In this document: positions 35,303-44,716 of the stretch, in pieces | Layout of the letters: each line of letters opens with the position of its first letter | How positions within the stretch are numbered: position 1 is the stretch's first letter | Assembly: GCF_020217425.1 (NCBI RefSeq) | Contig: NZ_CP084090.1 | Span: 2,046,001 to 2,110,000, forward strand | Length of the DNA: 64,000 bases | Direction of reading: 5' to 3' | Source of the DNA: Halomicrobium urmianum | GTDB lineage: Archaea; Halobacteriota; Halobacteria; Halobacteriales; Haloarculaceae | Made by a program: the position numbers and the translations under genes | Notes under the pieces: generated by a model | What the model was told of the DNA's origin: nothing | Seen by the model: the letters and a program-made list of their open reading frames with translations, nothing else | Databases searched by the model: none

Positions 35303-35999
35303 GGCGGTGTTCAGATAAGCTTGAAAGGTGAGGCGGATGGGGTTTTTAGTGCTCTATGCCAAAAACCGACCGCCTCAACGGTTGTTTGGACCAGATCGAG
35401 TTAGAGTTTGTGGAGCGAGAAGCGACACCGCGATTGCTGATGAAGCTCAGTATTCAGCTGCATCTGGCTGGACTCTCGCTTTCGAATACTGTCTCGTTTC
35501 TTGAGGTATTCGGTGTCCAACGCGCTCGGTCAACCGTTCACAACTGGGTTCACAAAGCCGATCTACAGCCCCAGGATGGGCGAGAACCGGATCACGTCGC
35601 GGTCGACGAAACCGTGATCCAACTCGATGACGAGCACTACTGGCTGTACGCTGCCGTCGATCCAGACACGAACGAATTACTCCATACACAGCTTGAACCG
35701 ACCAGAACAAACGTTCTCGCTCGTGCGTTCTTCACCGAGCTCCGCGAGAAACACGATGTCGACGACGCCGTCTTTCTCGTCGATGGTGCGACACCGCTGA
35801 AAGACGCCTGCCAGCGACACGGCCTCGATTTCAGATATGAACGCCATGGAAATCGAAACAGTGTCGAACGTGTCTTTCGAGAAATAAAACGACGGACATC
35901 TTCGTTCTCAAACTGCTTCAGCAACGCCGAAGCGGACACAGCCGACGACTGGCTCAAATCGTTCAGCTTCGCATGGAATCAGCTAATCTGAACACTACC
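35303..35999 (+). mobile_element. IS6-family insertion sequence, copy 2 (697 bp)
   Basis: Same length and ends as copy 1, here in the opposite orientation. The perfect 8-bp target duplication GTGTGGCG is at 35295-35302 and 36000-36007. It lies between the DUF1059 gene's promoter region and the 3' end of the 6-phosphogluconate dehydrogenase gene. The different duplication from copies 1 and 3 shows it inserted independently. Confidence 0.95.
35356..35991 (+). CDS. IS6-family transposase
   Basis: A 211-residue intact transposase, almost identical to copy 1, with the same DDE residues (DETVIQLDDE, FLVDGATPL, SVERVFREIKRR). The ATG at 35356 follows the TIR by about 40 bp. Probably active or recently active. 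It could supply transposition functions in trans for the disabled copy 3. Confidence 0.95.
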   Translation: MPKTDRLNGCLDQIELEFVEREATPRLLMKLSIQLHLAGLSLSNTVSFLEVFGVQRARSTVHNWVHKADLQPQDGREPDHVAVDETVIQLDDEHYWLYAAVDPDTNELLHTQLEPTRTNVLARAFFTELREKHDVDDAVFLVDGATPLKDACQRHGLDFRYERHGNRNSVERVFREIKRRTSSFSNCFSNAEADTADDWLKSFSFAWNQLI

Positions 36000-36032
36000 G
36001 TGTGGCGGGGTCGCGGGGGGACCTCCCTGCTC

Positions 36033-36947
36033 TCACTCTTCGCGTCGGGGGACCTCGTGACGCCCGAAGCCGTACCGCAGCCGGCTGGCCAGCCGCCGGG
36101 AGAACCGCCCGGGGTCGTCGCCGTCCGTCGACCGCGAGGCAAAGCGCTCGGCCAGCGCCTGGTAGATCAGCGGCACCGGGACCTCCTGTTCCAGCGCCTC
36201 CTGGACGGTCCAGGTGCCGGTCGAGCCGCCCTCGACGCGGTCGGCGACGGTGCCGAGGTCCGACCCCTCCTCGGCGAAGGCCTCCTCGCACAGCTCCAGC
36301 AGCCACGAGCGGATGACGGCGCCGTTGTTCCACGTGCGCGCGACGGACTCGAGGTCGAGGTCGAAGCGGCCGTTCGCGAGCAGCTCGAACCCCTCGCCGT
36401 AGGTCTGCATCAGCGCGTACTCGACGCCGTTGTGGACCATCTTCACGTAGTGGCCCGAGCCAGCGGGCCCCATCCGATCGTGGCCGTCCGGCCCCGTCGC
36501 CACGGCGTCGAAGACGGGCGTCATGGCCTCGTAGGCCCACTCCGGGCCGCCGATCATCAGCGAGAAGCCCAGTTCCGCACCGGCGGGGCCGCCGGAGGTG
36601 CCGCAGTCGAGGTAGGCCGCGTCGGTCTGCTCGGCGCGGCGCATCGAGTCCCGGAAGTTGGAGTTGCCGCCGTCGACGACCACGTCGTCCCCGTCGACGA
36701 GCCCGTCGAGTTCGTCCAGTGCGGCGTCGACGGGGTCGCCCGCCGGCACCATCAGCCAGATGCGCTTCTCCTCGCCCAGCTGGTCGGCGACGTCCGGGAT
36801 GGAGTCGGCCGGGGCGGCGCCCGCGTCGGCGGCGTCCGCCACGGCCGCTTCGTCGATGTCGAACGCGACCACGTCGTGGCCCGCGTCGAGGCACCTGTCG
36901 ACGACGATGCGTCCCATCCGGCCGAGGCCGATGACGCCGAGTTCCAT
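36033..36947 (-). CDS. gnd: 6-phosphogluconate dehydrogenase, decarboxylating
   Basis: A 304-residue protein with an N-terminal Rossmann fold (ELGVIGLGRMGRIVVDRCL), the 6PGDH signature region GGNSNFRD, GTSGGPAGAELG and the catalytic Lys/Asn in GHYVKMVHNGVEYALMQ. It oxidises 6-phosphogluconate to ribulose 5-phosphate. The ~300-residue length is the short archaeal/GndA-like form. The ATG at 36947 is preferred over 37037. IS6 copy 2 lies 33 bp past its stop without damaging it. Confidence 0.93.
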   Translation of the reverse strand: MELGVIGLGRMGRIVVDRCLDAGHDVVAFDIDEAAVADAADAGAAPADSIPDVADQLGEEKRIWLMVPAGDPVDAALDELDGLVDGDDVVVDGGNSNFRDSMRRAEQTDAAYLDCGTSGGPAGAELGFSLMIGGPEWAYEAMTPVFDAVATGPDGHDRMGPAGSGHYVKMVHNGVEYALMQTYGEGFELLANGRFDLDLESVARTWNNGAVIRSWLLELCEEAFAEEGSDLGTVADRVEGGSTGTWTVQEALEQEVPVPLIYQALAERFASRSTDGDDPGRFSRRLASRLRYGFGRHEVPRREE

Positions 36948-37076
36948 ATCTCGGGGTCGACGAGGGGGCAGGTAGGGGTTGTGGTTTGCCCGGGCCCGCT
37001 CGAACCGCCGTCCGGCGGCGGCCGCAGTTCCCAGCAAGCCACCAGATACCTAAGGCTCGACGCCGCAACGTCGACC

Positions 37077-37454
37077 ATGGGTGTGATTTCGGGGTTGATC
37101 ACGTCAGTCGTGCTGTTCGCAATCAGCCTGGTGATCGGCGCGGCGGCCATCTACGCCGGCGGGTACCTGGTCGCCGGCGAGGACGACGGCCGGACGGCGG
37201 TCTGGACGGCGCTGTTCTGCGCGCTCGGGTGGGGACTGCTCTCCCTGCTGTTCGGATGGATCCCCGTCCTGGGCGGCCTGCTCGTCACGGTGCTGGGATT
37301 CGGCGTCTACGTCGGCGTGATCAACACGCAGTATCCCGGCGACTGGGTCGAGGCGGCCGCGATCGGGTTCGTCGCCTGGATCGCTGCCCGGGTCGTCATG
37401 GTCGTCGTCGGGCCGCTGCTCGGCGTCGGCGCGCTCGGCGTGCCCTGGGTCTGA
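37077..37454 (+). CDS. Small integral membrane protein, unknown function
   Basis: A 125-residue protein from the ATG at 37077, nearly all hydrophobic, with four probable helices (SGLITSVVLFAISLVIGAAAIYAGGYLV; TALFCALGWGLLSLLFGWIPVLG; GLLVTVLGFGVYVGVI; AAIGFVAWIAARVVMVVVG). No family was recognised. It is divergent from gnd and lies 80 bp before the site-2 protease gene. Confidence 0.8.
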   Translation: MGVISGLITSVVLFAISLVIGAAAIYAGGYLVAGEDDGRTAVWTALFCALGWGLLSLLFGWIPVLGGLLVTVLGFGVYVGVINTQYPGDWVEAAAIGFVAWIAARVVMVVVGPLLGVGALGVPWV

Positions 37455-37534
37455 CCCGGTCCGGACCAGCGCGGCGCTGTGGCCTCGAGAGCGTCGAACG
37501 CCAACGGTAACCGTACGGAGTGAGATCAGGGAGC

Positions 37535-38671
37535 ATGCGCTCCTATCAGATCGGGCGGATCTGGGGCATCCCGATCCGCATCCACGTGTCGCTGCTCGTC
37601 GTGTTGCCGATCTTCGCCTGGCTGCTGGGTAGCGGCCAGCAGATCACGCTGTACGCCGGCCTCATCGAGGGGTTCACCGGAGCGCCGCTGGACGTCGACG
37701 CGCTCCAGCGCGGTCAGACGCCCTGGCTGATCGGCTCGCTGGCGGCGCTCGGCCTGTTCTTCAGCGTCGCCGTCCACGAGCTGGGCCACGCCTGGGCGGC
37801 GATGCGCTACGACCTCGAGGTAGAGTCGATCACGCTGTGGATCCTGGGCGGGCTCGCGAACCTGGGATCGATCCCTCGCGAGTGGGACCGGGAGTTCTGG
37901 ATCGCCGTCGCCGGCCCGACCACGAGCGTGCTGACGGGCGCCGTCTTCTACGCCGCGCTGTTCGTGATCCCCTCGTCGCTCCACGTCGCGACGTTCGTCG
38001 TCGGCTGGCTCGCCGTGACGAACCTCGTGCTCGCCGGGTTCAACATGCTGCCCGCGTTCCCGATGGACGGCGGGCGCGTCCTGCGGGCGCTGCTGGCCCG
38101 CTCTCGGCCCTACGGTTCCGCCACGCGCATCGCCGCCCGCGTGGGGTCCGTATTCGCGATCCTCTTCGCCGTCGTCGGCGTCCTCGCCTTCAGCCCCATG
38201 CTCCTGCTGCTGGCGCTGTTCATCTACGGCGCCGCGAGCGGCGAGTCCCGCGCGGTCGCGCTGGCGGACCTGCTGGAGGGGCTGACCGTCGGCGACCTCG
38301 CCAGCGCGCCGGACGCGACCATCGACGCCGACGCCACCGTCGAGGACCTCGTCGGCCGGATGTTCGCCGATCGGCGGACCGAGTACGCCGTCACCCGCGA
38401 CGGCGACGTCGTCGGCGTCGTCACCGTCGAGGACTTCCGGTCGCTCTCCGAGGACGAGCGCGACCGGACGCCCGTCTCCGACCTCATGGCGACCGACCTG
38501 CCCCGCTTCGACGCCGCCACGCCCGCGTTCGACGCGCTGATGACGCTCGACGCCGGCAGGGCCAGCGAGGCGTTCGTCATCGGCAGCGGCCGGACGCGAG
38601 TCGTCTCCCGGGCCGACTACGCCGCCGCCATGGAGACCCGGCGGCTGCTGGGCGACGGCGATCCGTTCTGA
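37535..38671 (+). CDS. Site-2-type membrane metalloprotease (M50) with CBS domains
   Basis: A 378-residue protein. The zinc motif is VHELGHA (HExxH) near residue 82, with the third ligand in NMLPAFPMDGGRVLRALLARS. Six or so membrane helices precede two C-terminal CBS motifs (GLTVGDLASAPDATIDADATVEDLV...; TPVSDLMATDLPRFDAATPAFDALM). Site-2 proteases cut membrane-embedded regulators; the CBS part probably senses nucleotides. Start ATG 37535 chosen over 37520. Confidence 0.92.
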   Translation: MRSYQIGRIWGIPIRIHVSLLVVLPIFAWLLGSGQQITLYAGLIEGFTGAPLDVDALQRGQTPWLIGSLAALGLFFSVAVHELGHAWAAMRYDLEVESITLWILGGLANLGSIPREWDREFWIAVAGPTTSVLTGAVFYAALFVIPSSLHVATFVVGWLAVTNLVLAGFNMLPAFPMDGGRVLRALLARSRPYGSATRIAARVGSVFAILFAVVGVLAFSPMLLLLALFIYGAASGESRAVALADLLEGLTVGDLASAPDATIDADATVEDLVGRMFADRRTEYAVTRDGDVVGVVTVEDFRSLSEDERDRTPVSDLMATDLPRFDAATPAFDALMTLDAGRASEAFVIGSGRTRVVSRADYAAAMETRRLLGDGDPF

Positions 38672-38720
38672 GCGGCGACCGGTTCTGAACGGCGATCCGT
38701 TCGAGAAGGGACTCGACTCT

Positions 38721-40019
38721 CTACGCCCGCCAGCGGTCGATCCCGCCGCCGACGATCAGCACCACGCCCAGCAGCGAGAGCCCGAGGTGCGTCTCGCCGA
38801 ACCAGTACGGCGTCCCCGGAGCGACGGCCCGGAGGACGGTCATGCCCGTCGAGAGGACCGGGACGCCCTCGTCGGGGCCGGTGACGCTGCCGTCGCCATC
38901 GTACGGCTGGGCGCCGGCGCGCTCGCCTTCGGGGAGCCGCTCGGCCTCGTAGGGGATGCGGGGCGTCTCGCGGCTCCAGACGACGGTCCCGTTGGGCGTG
39001 ATCTCGAAGAGCCGCTGGTTGAGCGTGTCGGTCACGAGCGTGTTGCCGTTGTCCAGCCGGTCGGCGTCGCGGGGCCAGTTCAGGTCGAGCCCCTCGGCGC
39101 GGGTCAGCGTCCAGGCCGGCTCCCACTCGCCGGTGGTCTCGTTGCGGTGGAGTTCCACCACGCGGTCGTTGTCGCTGTCGGCGACGAGGACCGCGCCCTC
39201 GCCGAGCCACTGCGGGTTGTGCTGGTGGTCGAGGACCTCGGGGTCGCCGCAGCGCACGTCGCCGTCCTCGTCGGGGACGAGCTGCTCGCCGCGGACCTGA
39301 CAGCGCTCGTCCGTGGAATCGTCGTCGTCCTCGTTGATGACCTCGACGGCGCCCTCGCCGCGCTCGACGATCACGAGCTGGTTCGCGTTGCGGACGCTCA
39401 CCAGGTAGTGGGTCTCGTTGATCGTGTCGACGTCGTTGATGTGCAGCCAGTCGCGGCGGGTCGGATCCTCGGGGGCGGTGTACAGTTCGCTGGCGTTCCA
39501 CTGCCAGGTGACCTCGCCGTCCTGGACGGTGACCAGGCGCTCGCTGTCCATGTCCGTCAGCAGGTACTCGCCCGACTCGAGGCGCTCGACGTCGTGGATC
39601 TCGCTGTTGGACTGGCTCCGAACCGGGAAGGCGAACTCCTCGACCACCTCGGGGCCGCCTGCTCCGGGGTCGATGATCCGGAAGCCGGTCTTGGTACAGG
39701 GCGCCTCGTAGGGGCCGCACGCTTCCTCGTAGCCCGAGTGCATGAAGCCGGCCAGCACCTGGCCGTCCTCGCGCATCGTGACGTCGAAGTAGCTGTCGGC
39801 GCTCCCCTCGCGCCACTCGATCTCGTCGCCGGTCAGCAGGTAGACGCTCCCGTGGTCGTGCCAGCCGGGACCGCCGCCCTGCGAGCCCACCAGCGTCTGC
39901 CGCTGTTCGCCGTCGGTCACCCCGATGTCGGGCGCCGTCGCCGCTCCGGCGACGAACGTCCCGACGAGCAGGAGGGCGCCGATTCCGGCCACTGCGAGGC
40001 CGCGCGTCGCTCGTTCCAT
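38721..40019 (-). CDS. Arylsulfotransferase (ASST)-like beta-propeller protein
   Basis: A 432-residue protein with an N-terminal membrane helix (GLAVAGIGALLLVGTFVAGA), a large repeat domain resembling an ASST/NHL propeller (DWLHINDVDTINETHYLVSVRNANQLVIVERG; HQHNPQWLGEGAVLVADSDNDRVVELHRN; WPRDADRLDNGNTLVTDTLNQRLFEI), and a C-terminal membrane helix (LGLSLLGVVLIVGGGI). ASSTs transfer sulfate groups; the archaeal function is uncertain. The ATG at 40019 fits the signal helix. Confidence 0.85.
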   Translation of the reverse strand: MERATRGLAVAGIGALLLVGTFVAGAATAPDIGVTDGEQRQTLVGSQGGGPGWHDHGSVYLLTGDEIEWREGSADSYFDVTMREDGQVLAGFMHSGYEEACGPYEAPCTKTGFRIIDPGAGGPEVVEEFAFPVRSQSNSEIHDVERLESGEYLLTDMDSERLVTVQDGEVTWQWNASELYTAPEDPTRRDWLHINDVDTINETHYLVSVRNANQLVIVERGEGAVEVINEDDDDSTDERCQVRGEQLVPDEDGDVRCGDPEVLDHQHNPQWLGEGAVLVADSDNDRVVELHRNETTGEWEPAWTLTRAEGLDLNWPRDADRLDNGNTLVTDTLNQRLFEITPNGTVVWSRETPRIPYEAERLPEGERAGAQPYDGDGSVTGPDEGVPVLSTGMTVLRAVAPGTPYWFGETHLGLSLLGVVLIVGGGIDRWRA

Positions 40020-40101
40020 CGGGTTAGCGGTGGCCGCAAGCGCGCAAAAGCCTTCCCCTCGCCCGGTAGCTACAAGCCGGCGGCGCAGCATCCACGAGAC
40101 G

Positions 40102-40941
40102 ATGCTCCAGACTCTTCCGGACGTCTTCGTCCGGATCGCCGGCACGGACCCGCTCGTTCAGGGGCTGGTCGGCGGCGTCTTCATCGCGCTGATGAACCTC
40201 TTCGGCGCCTCGCTGATCCTCGTGTGGCGGGATCCATCGGAGCGAGCGCTGGACGGGGCGCTCGGCTTCGCCGCGGGCGTGATGCTGGCCGCGGCGTTCA
40301 CGAGCCTGATCATTCCCGGCATCGACTACGCCGGCGGCGATCCGATCCCGGTGCTCGCCGGCGTGGCGCTCGGCGCGCTCTTTCTCGACCGGGCGGACGG
40401 GCTGGTGCCCCACGCCCACTACCTGCTGACCGGCGAGCGCCGTCCTGACGCCGCCGATCCGGGGGACGAGATCCCCCGCGTCGATCCGGAGCGGCTGGCC
40501 CCGGTCGTCCTGTTCGTGCTCGCCATCACGCTGCACAACATGCCCGAGGGGCTGGCCGTCGGGGTCGGGTTCGGGTCGGGGAACCTGGCCGACGCCATCC
40601 CGCTGATGCTGGCCATCGGCATCCAGAACGTTCCGGAGGGGCTCGCAGTGTCGGTCGCCGCGGTCAACGCCGGCCTCGACCGGCGGGCCTACGCCGTCTT
40701 CGCCGGCCTCCGCTCGGGCGTCGTCGAGATCCCGCTGGCCGTCTTCGGCGCGGTGGCGGTCACGCTGGCTACACCGCTGCTGCCCTACGCCATGGGCTTC
40801 GCCGCCGGCGCCATGCTGTTCGTCATCAGCGACGAGATCATCCCGGAGACCCACGCCCGCGGCTACGAGCGCGTCGCCACGCTCGGCCTGATGGCCGGCA
40901 CGGTCGTCATGCTGTACCTCGACACGACGCTGGCGGCCTGA
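40102..40941 (+). CDS. ZIP-family metal transporter
   Basis: A 279-residue membrane protein. Helices IV and V carry the metal-binding LHNMPEGLAVGVGFGSG and QNVPEGLAVSVAAV motifs typical of ZIP transporters, which move zinc or other divalent cations into the cytoplasm (GufA-like branch). A hydrophilic loop follows helix III (DAADPGDEIPRVD). The ATG at 40102 gives the normal length. Divergent from the arylsulfotransferase gene. Confidence 0.92.
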   Translation: MLQTLPDVFVRIAGTDPLVQGLVGGVFIALMNLFGASLILVWRDPSERALDGALGFAAGVMLAAAFTSLIIPGIDYAGGDPIPVLAGVALGALFLDRADGLVPHAHYLLTGERRPDAADPGDEIPRVDPERLAPVVLFVLAITLHNMPEGLAVGVGFGSGNLADAIPLMLAIGIQNVPEGLAVSVAAVNAGLDRRAYAVFAGLRSGVVEIPLAVFGAVAVTLATPLLPYAMGFAAGAMLFVISDEIIPETHARGYERVATLGLMAGTVVMLYLDTTLAA

Positions 40942-41065
40942 TCCGTCGGTCGAACCAGATGAACGCGGCTGCCCTCCTGCGGTTAGCTACTGCCTGTCGT
41001 GGAACTCACTCCCGAACGGCTACCGAGCCACGGTGCTTATCCGTCGGCCCGTCGCATCGACACGC

Positions 41066-41230
41066 ATGGGGTTTGGAAGCTACGACGAATCCGAACAGCA
41101 GGACAACGACGCCGAAATCGACGACGACGCCGCGGTCTCCGTTCACGAGAACGACCACGACGGCGAGATCTCCTTCGAGTCCGACGCCGATCAGGACGAA
41201 CTCATCGACCGTCTGGACGAGATGAAATGA
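41066..41230 (+). CDS. DUF5786 family protein
   Basis: A 54-residue, extremely acidic protein, MGFGSYDESEQQDNDAEIDDD...DQDELIDRLDEMK. It matches the small DUF5786 family conserved in haloarchaea. Function is unknown. Start ATG 41066 is family-typical; a longer frame to 41033 is not. Confidence 0.85.
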   Translation: MGFGSYDESEQQDNDAEIDDDAAVSVHENDHDGEISFESDADQDELIDRLDEMK

Positions 41231-41282
41231 CATCCTCCGCACCGTGAACTGCGCGGTTTCCTCCGTGGGAGCCTTAGTCGAT

Positions 41283-42625
41283 TTACGACTCGCCAGAGGC
41301 AATATGCCCGTCACGGTGGACGGTACTCGGGTCTGTGCGCTGTTCTTTGGGACTTTCGTGAGGGTGTGGTTTCCCCGACCAGTCGTGGTCGTCCCACTCG
41401 AACCGCACGGGCCGTGCCATCGGCCTGACCTCTTTGCTCGTGTGCCGCTTCAGGAACGTTGCTGACGCTGTCAGGTCGGCGTGGCCTTCAAACCCACACG
41501 GACAGGTGAGCGTGTCCTGCTGCCGCGTCGTTCGGTCTGTGCCTCCGCACTGCGGGCATTCTTGGCTGGTCCAGGCTTCCGACCGAACTTCGACCGAGAT
41601 ACCGTATTCTTCGGCGGTACAGACGAGTCGCTCGGTGAATTGCTTGAACGCCCAGAAGTTGTGGGTCTTGGCGTTGGTGTCAACCGACCAGTGCGCCTCC
41701 AGTACATCGGTCAACCCACCGATGTACACCGTACCACGCCGACCTCGTACAATCGTTCCAGTAGGTCACGACATAGCGCTTCTTGGGCGTGGTCGCGGCG
41801 ACGGGTACGCTTGCGGTATAGTCGCTTGATACGCTTGCTACTGTACTGATCGTCCTCGAGTTTAGACTGTAACCGGGCAATCTCTCGGGTCGTCTCGCGG
41901 AAGCGATTGAACAACTCGCGGCCCTCGTAGAGATATTGCTGGCCGGTCGTGGTGGTACAGGCGACGAGATTGTTCGCACCAACGTCCAGAGCGGCCGTCT
42001 CGTCGGCCAGTGGAGTCGCCCGTGCATCCTCAGAAACAGTCACGGGCTGTGAAGCTCGGACGGTGCTTTCAGTCTCGTCGTACCATAGGTCTAATCGGCC
42101 CTGCTTCTCGTAGTCGGGCCAATTCGGGCGGCCAGTGATTTCGAGTCGGAGTCGCCCGGTATGGTCGTATCGGTCTTTCAACTCGCTCCCGACCAGTATC
42201 TCAAGCCGAGAGCGATCTCCCCATTCGACGGTGTAGGCGTCGTTGCGAATGACGGTCTTGAGCTGGCGTCCCTCGTCTTCGTTACCACGGAAGCCCGGCG
42301 GTTCGGGGTGTTCCGTGACCGACGTGTTCGAGTCGTCGTGATACTGCTCTTTCAGCCGGAAGAACCCGTGCCACGCTTCACTGTTCTTCCGGATCACTTG
42401 TTGAGCAGTAGATGCGCCGAGAACGCCTTTGTACTGACCTTCGAGCCGGCCTGTATCGGCGTCCCACACGTCCTTGTCCTCGAAGCCGTCTTCGCCGTTA
42501 TACCGCATGAGACGCTGGTAGTTGACTTCGTTCCAGAGCGCGGCGGAAGCGTCCAACAGGTCCCGTAGCAGTTGCTCTCCCGTGGTGGAGAGCGGTCGCA
42601 CGGTGAACGTGTTGGTGCGCTTCAC
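41283..42625 (-). pseudogene. tnpB: TnpB-type RNA-guided nuclease/transposase (IS200/IS605 family), frameshifted
   Basis: Two frames together make one ~447-residue TnpB: the N-terminal 304 residues (42625-41711) contain [15 protein letters not shown] (first RuvC Asp), and the C-terminal part (through 41283) contains the zinc finger CPQCGG...CPCGF and [11 protein letters not shown] (last RuvC Asp). The join is near 41730: one base is missing (GTACGGTGTACATC region), so [10 protein letters not shown] replaces the expected path into [18 protein letters not shown] start 42625 has a TATA box AGTATAAAC 26 nt upstream. Probably inactive unless the shift is bypassed. Confidence 0.88.
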
Positions 42626-42629
42626 GACA

Positions 42630-42645
42630 ACAGATGTTTATACTT
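42630..42645. promoter_or_regulatory. Shared AT-rich promoter between tnpB and small RHH gene
   Basis: GTTTATACTTTTAG read on the plus strand supplies a TATA box about 30 nt before the ATG at 42668; its complement AGTATAAAC supplies one about 26 nt before the tnpB GTG at 42625. The two divergent genes share this overlap. Confidence 0.55.
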
Positions 42646-42667
42646 TTAGTCTTAAAGTCCTTACGTC

Positions 42668-42808
42668 ATGCGCCCCAACATCGACATTTCACACACGCTT
42701 GGCGGCCGAGTCAAAGACTATGCAGAAGCGAACGATCTGGACCTCTCGGAAGCCTATACAGAGGTGTTAGAAGCAGGCCTGAAAGCGTTGGAGACTCAAG
42801 ACCAGTAG
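42668..42808 (+). CDS. Small ribbon-helix-helix-like protein divergent from tnpB
   Basis: A 46-residue protein, MRPNIDISHTLGGRVKDYAE...DLSEAYTEVLEAGLKALE. The pattern (short beta strand NIDISHTL, then two helices ending in EAGLKAL) fits a ribbon-helix-helix DNA-binding protein. Such small genes are often divergent from tnpB in haloarchaea, where they may regulate the element. It appears intact although tnpB is broken. Confidence 0.7.
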   Translation: MRPNIDISHTLGGRVKDYAEANDLDLSEAYTEVLEAGLKALETQDQ

Positions 42809-42828
42809 TAACTCGGCAGTTCCTCAGT

Positions 42829-43525
42829 GGCGGTGTTCAGATAAGCTTGAAAGGTGAGGCGGATGCGGTTTTTAGTGCTCTATACCAAAAACCGACCGCC
42901 TCAGCGGTTGTTTGGACCAGATCGAGTTAGAGTTTGTGGAGCGAGAAGCGACACCGCGACTACTGATGAAGCTCAGTATTCAGCTGCATCTGGCTGGACT
43001 CTCGCTTTCGAATACTGTCTCGTTTCTTGAGGTATTCGGTGTCCAACGCGCTCGGTCAACCGTTCACAACTGGGTTCACAAAGCCGATCTACAGCCCCAG
43101 GATGGGCGAGAACCGGATCACGTCGCGGTCGACGAAACCGTGATCCAACTCGATGACGAGCACTACTGGCTGTACGCTGCCGTCGATCCAGACACGAACG
43201 AATTACTCCATACAAAGCTTGAACCGACGAAAACAAACGTTCTCGCTCGTGCGTTCTTCACCGAGCTCCGCGAGAAACACGATGTCGACGACGCCGTCTT
43301 TCTCGTCGATGGTGCGACACCGCTGAAAGACGCCTGCCAGCGACACGGCCTCGATTTCAAATACGAACGCCATGGAAATCGAAACAGTGTCGAACGTGTC
43401 TTTCGAGAAATAAAACGCCGTACATCTTCGTTCTCAAACTGCTTCAGCAACGCCGAAGCGGACACAGCCGACGACTAGCTCAAGTCGTTCAGCTTCGCAT
43501 GGAATCAGCTAATCTGAACACTACC
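42829..43525 (+). mobile_element. IS6-family insertion sequence, copy 3 (697 bp)
   Basis: Same 697-bp length and ends as the other two, direct orientation to copy 2. The perfect 8-bp target duplication TCCTCAGT lies at 42821-42828 and 43526-43533. It inserted next to the TnpB element, separating the small RHH gene from a hairpin-rich flank (43551-43585: CCCGCCCT...AAGGGCGGG) that may be the element's end. Confidence 0.95.
42882..43516 (+). pseudogene. IS6-family transposase, degenerate (copy 3)
   Basis: The start codon is ATA (42882-42884) where the other copies have ATG, and Trp199 is changed to TAG (43476-43478), removing the last 13 residues (WLKSFSFAWNQLI in the intact copies). The DDE residues remain. 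Translation could start only at a downstream TTG/ATG. Probably inactive, though mobilisable in trans because its ends are complete. Confidence 0.9.
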
Positions 43526-43647
43526 TCCTCAGTGGGGCGTACGTAATTCACGCCCGCCCTACTCGGCCCTCGCTGAAAGGGCGGGGCTCTCGTGCTGTCA
43601 AAAGTACCGTCTGCCGGGCCGGTCCACGACCGATCGCTGCTCCTCTG

Positions 43648-44556
43648 TCAGGTGACGACACCGATGACGACGCCCAGCGTCGCGACGGAGATCAGCGTCG
43701 TCGCGAAGACGGTCGTCGACGCGAACTCCGCGTCCCCGCCCAGTTCGTTCGCGTAGACGAACGTCGAGACGGCCGTCGGCGCGCCGAACATGATCACGCC
43801 GGCGTTGCGCGTCAGGGGGTCGGCGCTCAGCGCCGTGAACGCTACCCACGCGAGCGCTGGCATCAGGACGACCTTCAGGCCGACGACGGCGCCCAGCGTG
43901 TCCAGCGTCTCCGTCGGCAGTGCCAGTTCCAGCGACGCCCCGATCAGCACCAGCGCCAGCGGGAGCGCCCCCTCGCTGGCCAGCGCCAGTCCGGTCGTTG
44001 CGGGCACCGGTGGCGCGACCCCCACGGCGCCGACGACCAGCCCCGAGGCCAGCGCCACGAGTACGGGGTTGGTGGCGACGCTCCGCAGTTCCCCCGTCAC
44101 CGACGCGTCGGCGTCGTTCATCGTGATCAGCAGGAGGACGGTCAGGGGGACCTGCGTGAGCGCGCCGACGCCGAGGATGATGCTCCCCTTGGCGGCCGCC
44201 GCGCCGCCGAGCGTGCTCGCGACCAGCGGGAGCCCGAGGTACCCGAAGTTGGAGTGATACGACTGCACCACGGCGACGCTCCGGGTCGCCCGCGACTCCG
44301 TCCGCGAGTGGACGACCCACGCGATGGCGACGGTGGCGCCCAGCACCAGCCACAGCCCGGCGACCAGTTGCGGCGTGACGATGTCGCCCAGCGATCGCTG
44401 ATACGTCGAGTTGAAGATCAGCGCCGGCAGGGCGACGTAGAAGGCCACCCCGTTGAGCAGGTCCCGCCTGCGCTCGCTCAGCAGCCCCGCCTGCCGCGCC
44501 CCGACGCCGACCGCCAGCAGCGCCAGCATGTATCCCAGCCGCGCGAGCAGGTCCAT
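43648..44556 (-). CDS. AEC-family transporter
   Basis: A 302-residue membrane protein with about ten helices (start MDLLARLGYMLALLAVGVGARQAGLL). The pattern NSTYQRSLGDIVTPQLVAGLWLVLGATVAIAWV, SYHSNFGYLGLPLVAS and GVIMFGAPTAVSTFVYANELGGD fits the auxin-efflux-carrier family, which exports organic anions in prokaryotes. The ATG at 44556 is chosen because the first helix follows it; the open frame to 44718 is not coding-like. Confidence 0.9.
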   Translation of the reverse strand: MDLLARLGYMLALLAVGVGARQAGLLSERRRDLLNGVAFYVALPALIFNSTYQRSLGDIVTPQLVAGLWLVLGATVAIAWVVHSRTESRATRSVAVVQSYHSNFGYLGLPLVASTLGGAAAAKGSIILGVGALTQVPLTVLLLITMNDADASVTGELRSVATNPVLVALASGLVVGAVGVAPPVPATTGLALASEGALPLALVLIGASLELALPTETLDTLGAVVGLKVVLMPALAWVAFTALSADPLTRNAGVIMFGAPTAVSTFVYANELGGDAEFASTTVFATTLISVATLGVVIGVVT

Positions 44557-44716
44557 GTTCCCCCGCAGCGCGCTCTCGCCTTTGCCTCTTACCGTTCGTT
44601 CGTATTGCCGTCGCTCCGTCGACAGGTCGCAGTCGCCGACCGCAGTGAGGCGGAGGCCGACCCAGCGGGACCGGCCGAGCGCAAGAGTGAGGGCCCCCGC
44701 CGCGCACCCGCCGGAC

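Noticed and set aside
41711-41740. Programmed frameshift in tnpB
   Set aside because: No slippery heptamer is visible at the junction and TnpB families are normally encoded in one frame; a simple one-base deletion is more likely.
35303-43525. IS6 copies 2 and 3 as a composite transposon carrying gnd through ZIP genes
   Set aside because: Each copy has its own distinct 8-bp duplication, which shows separate insertions; the genes between look like ordinary core genes.
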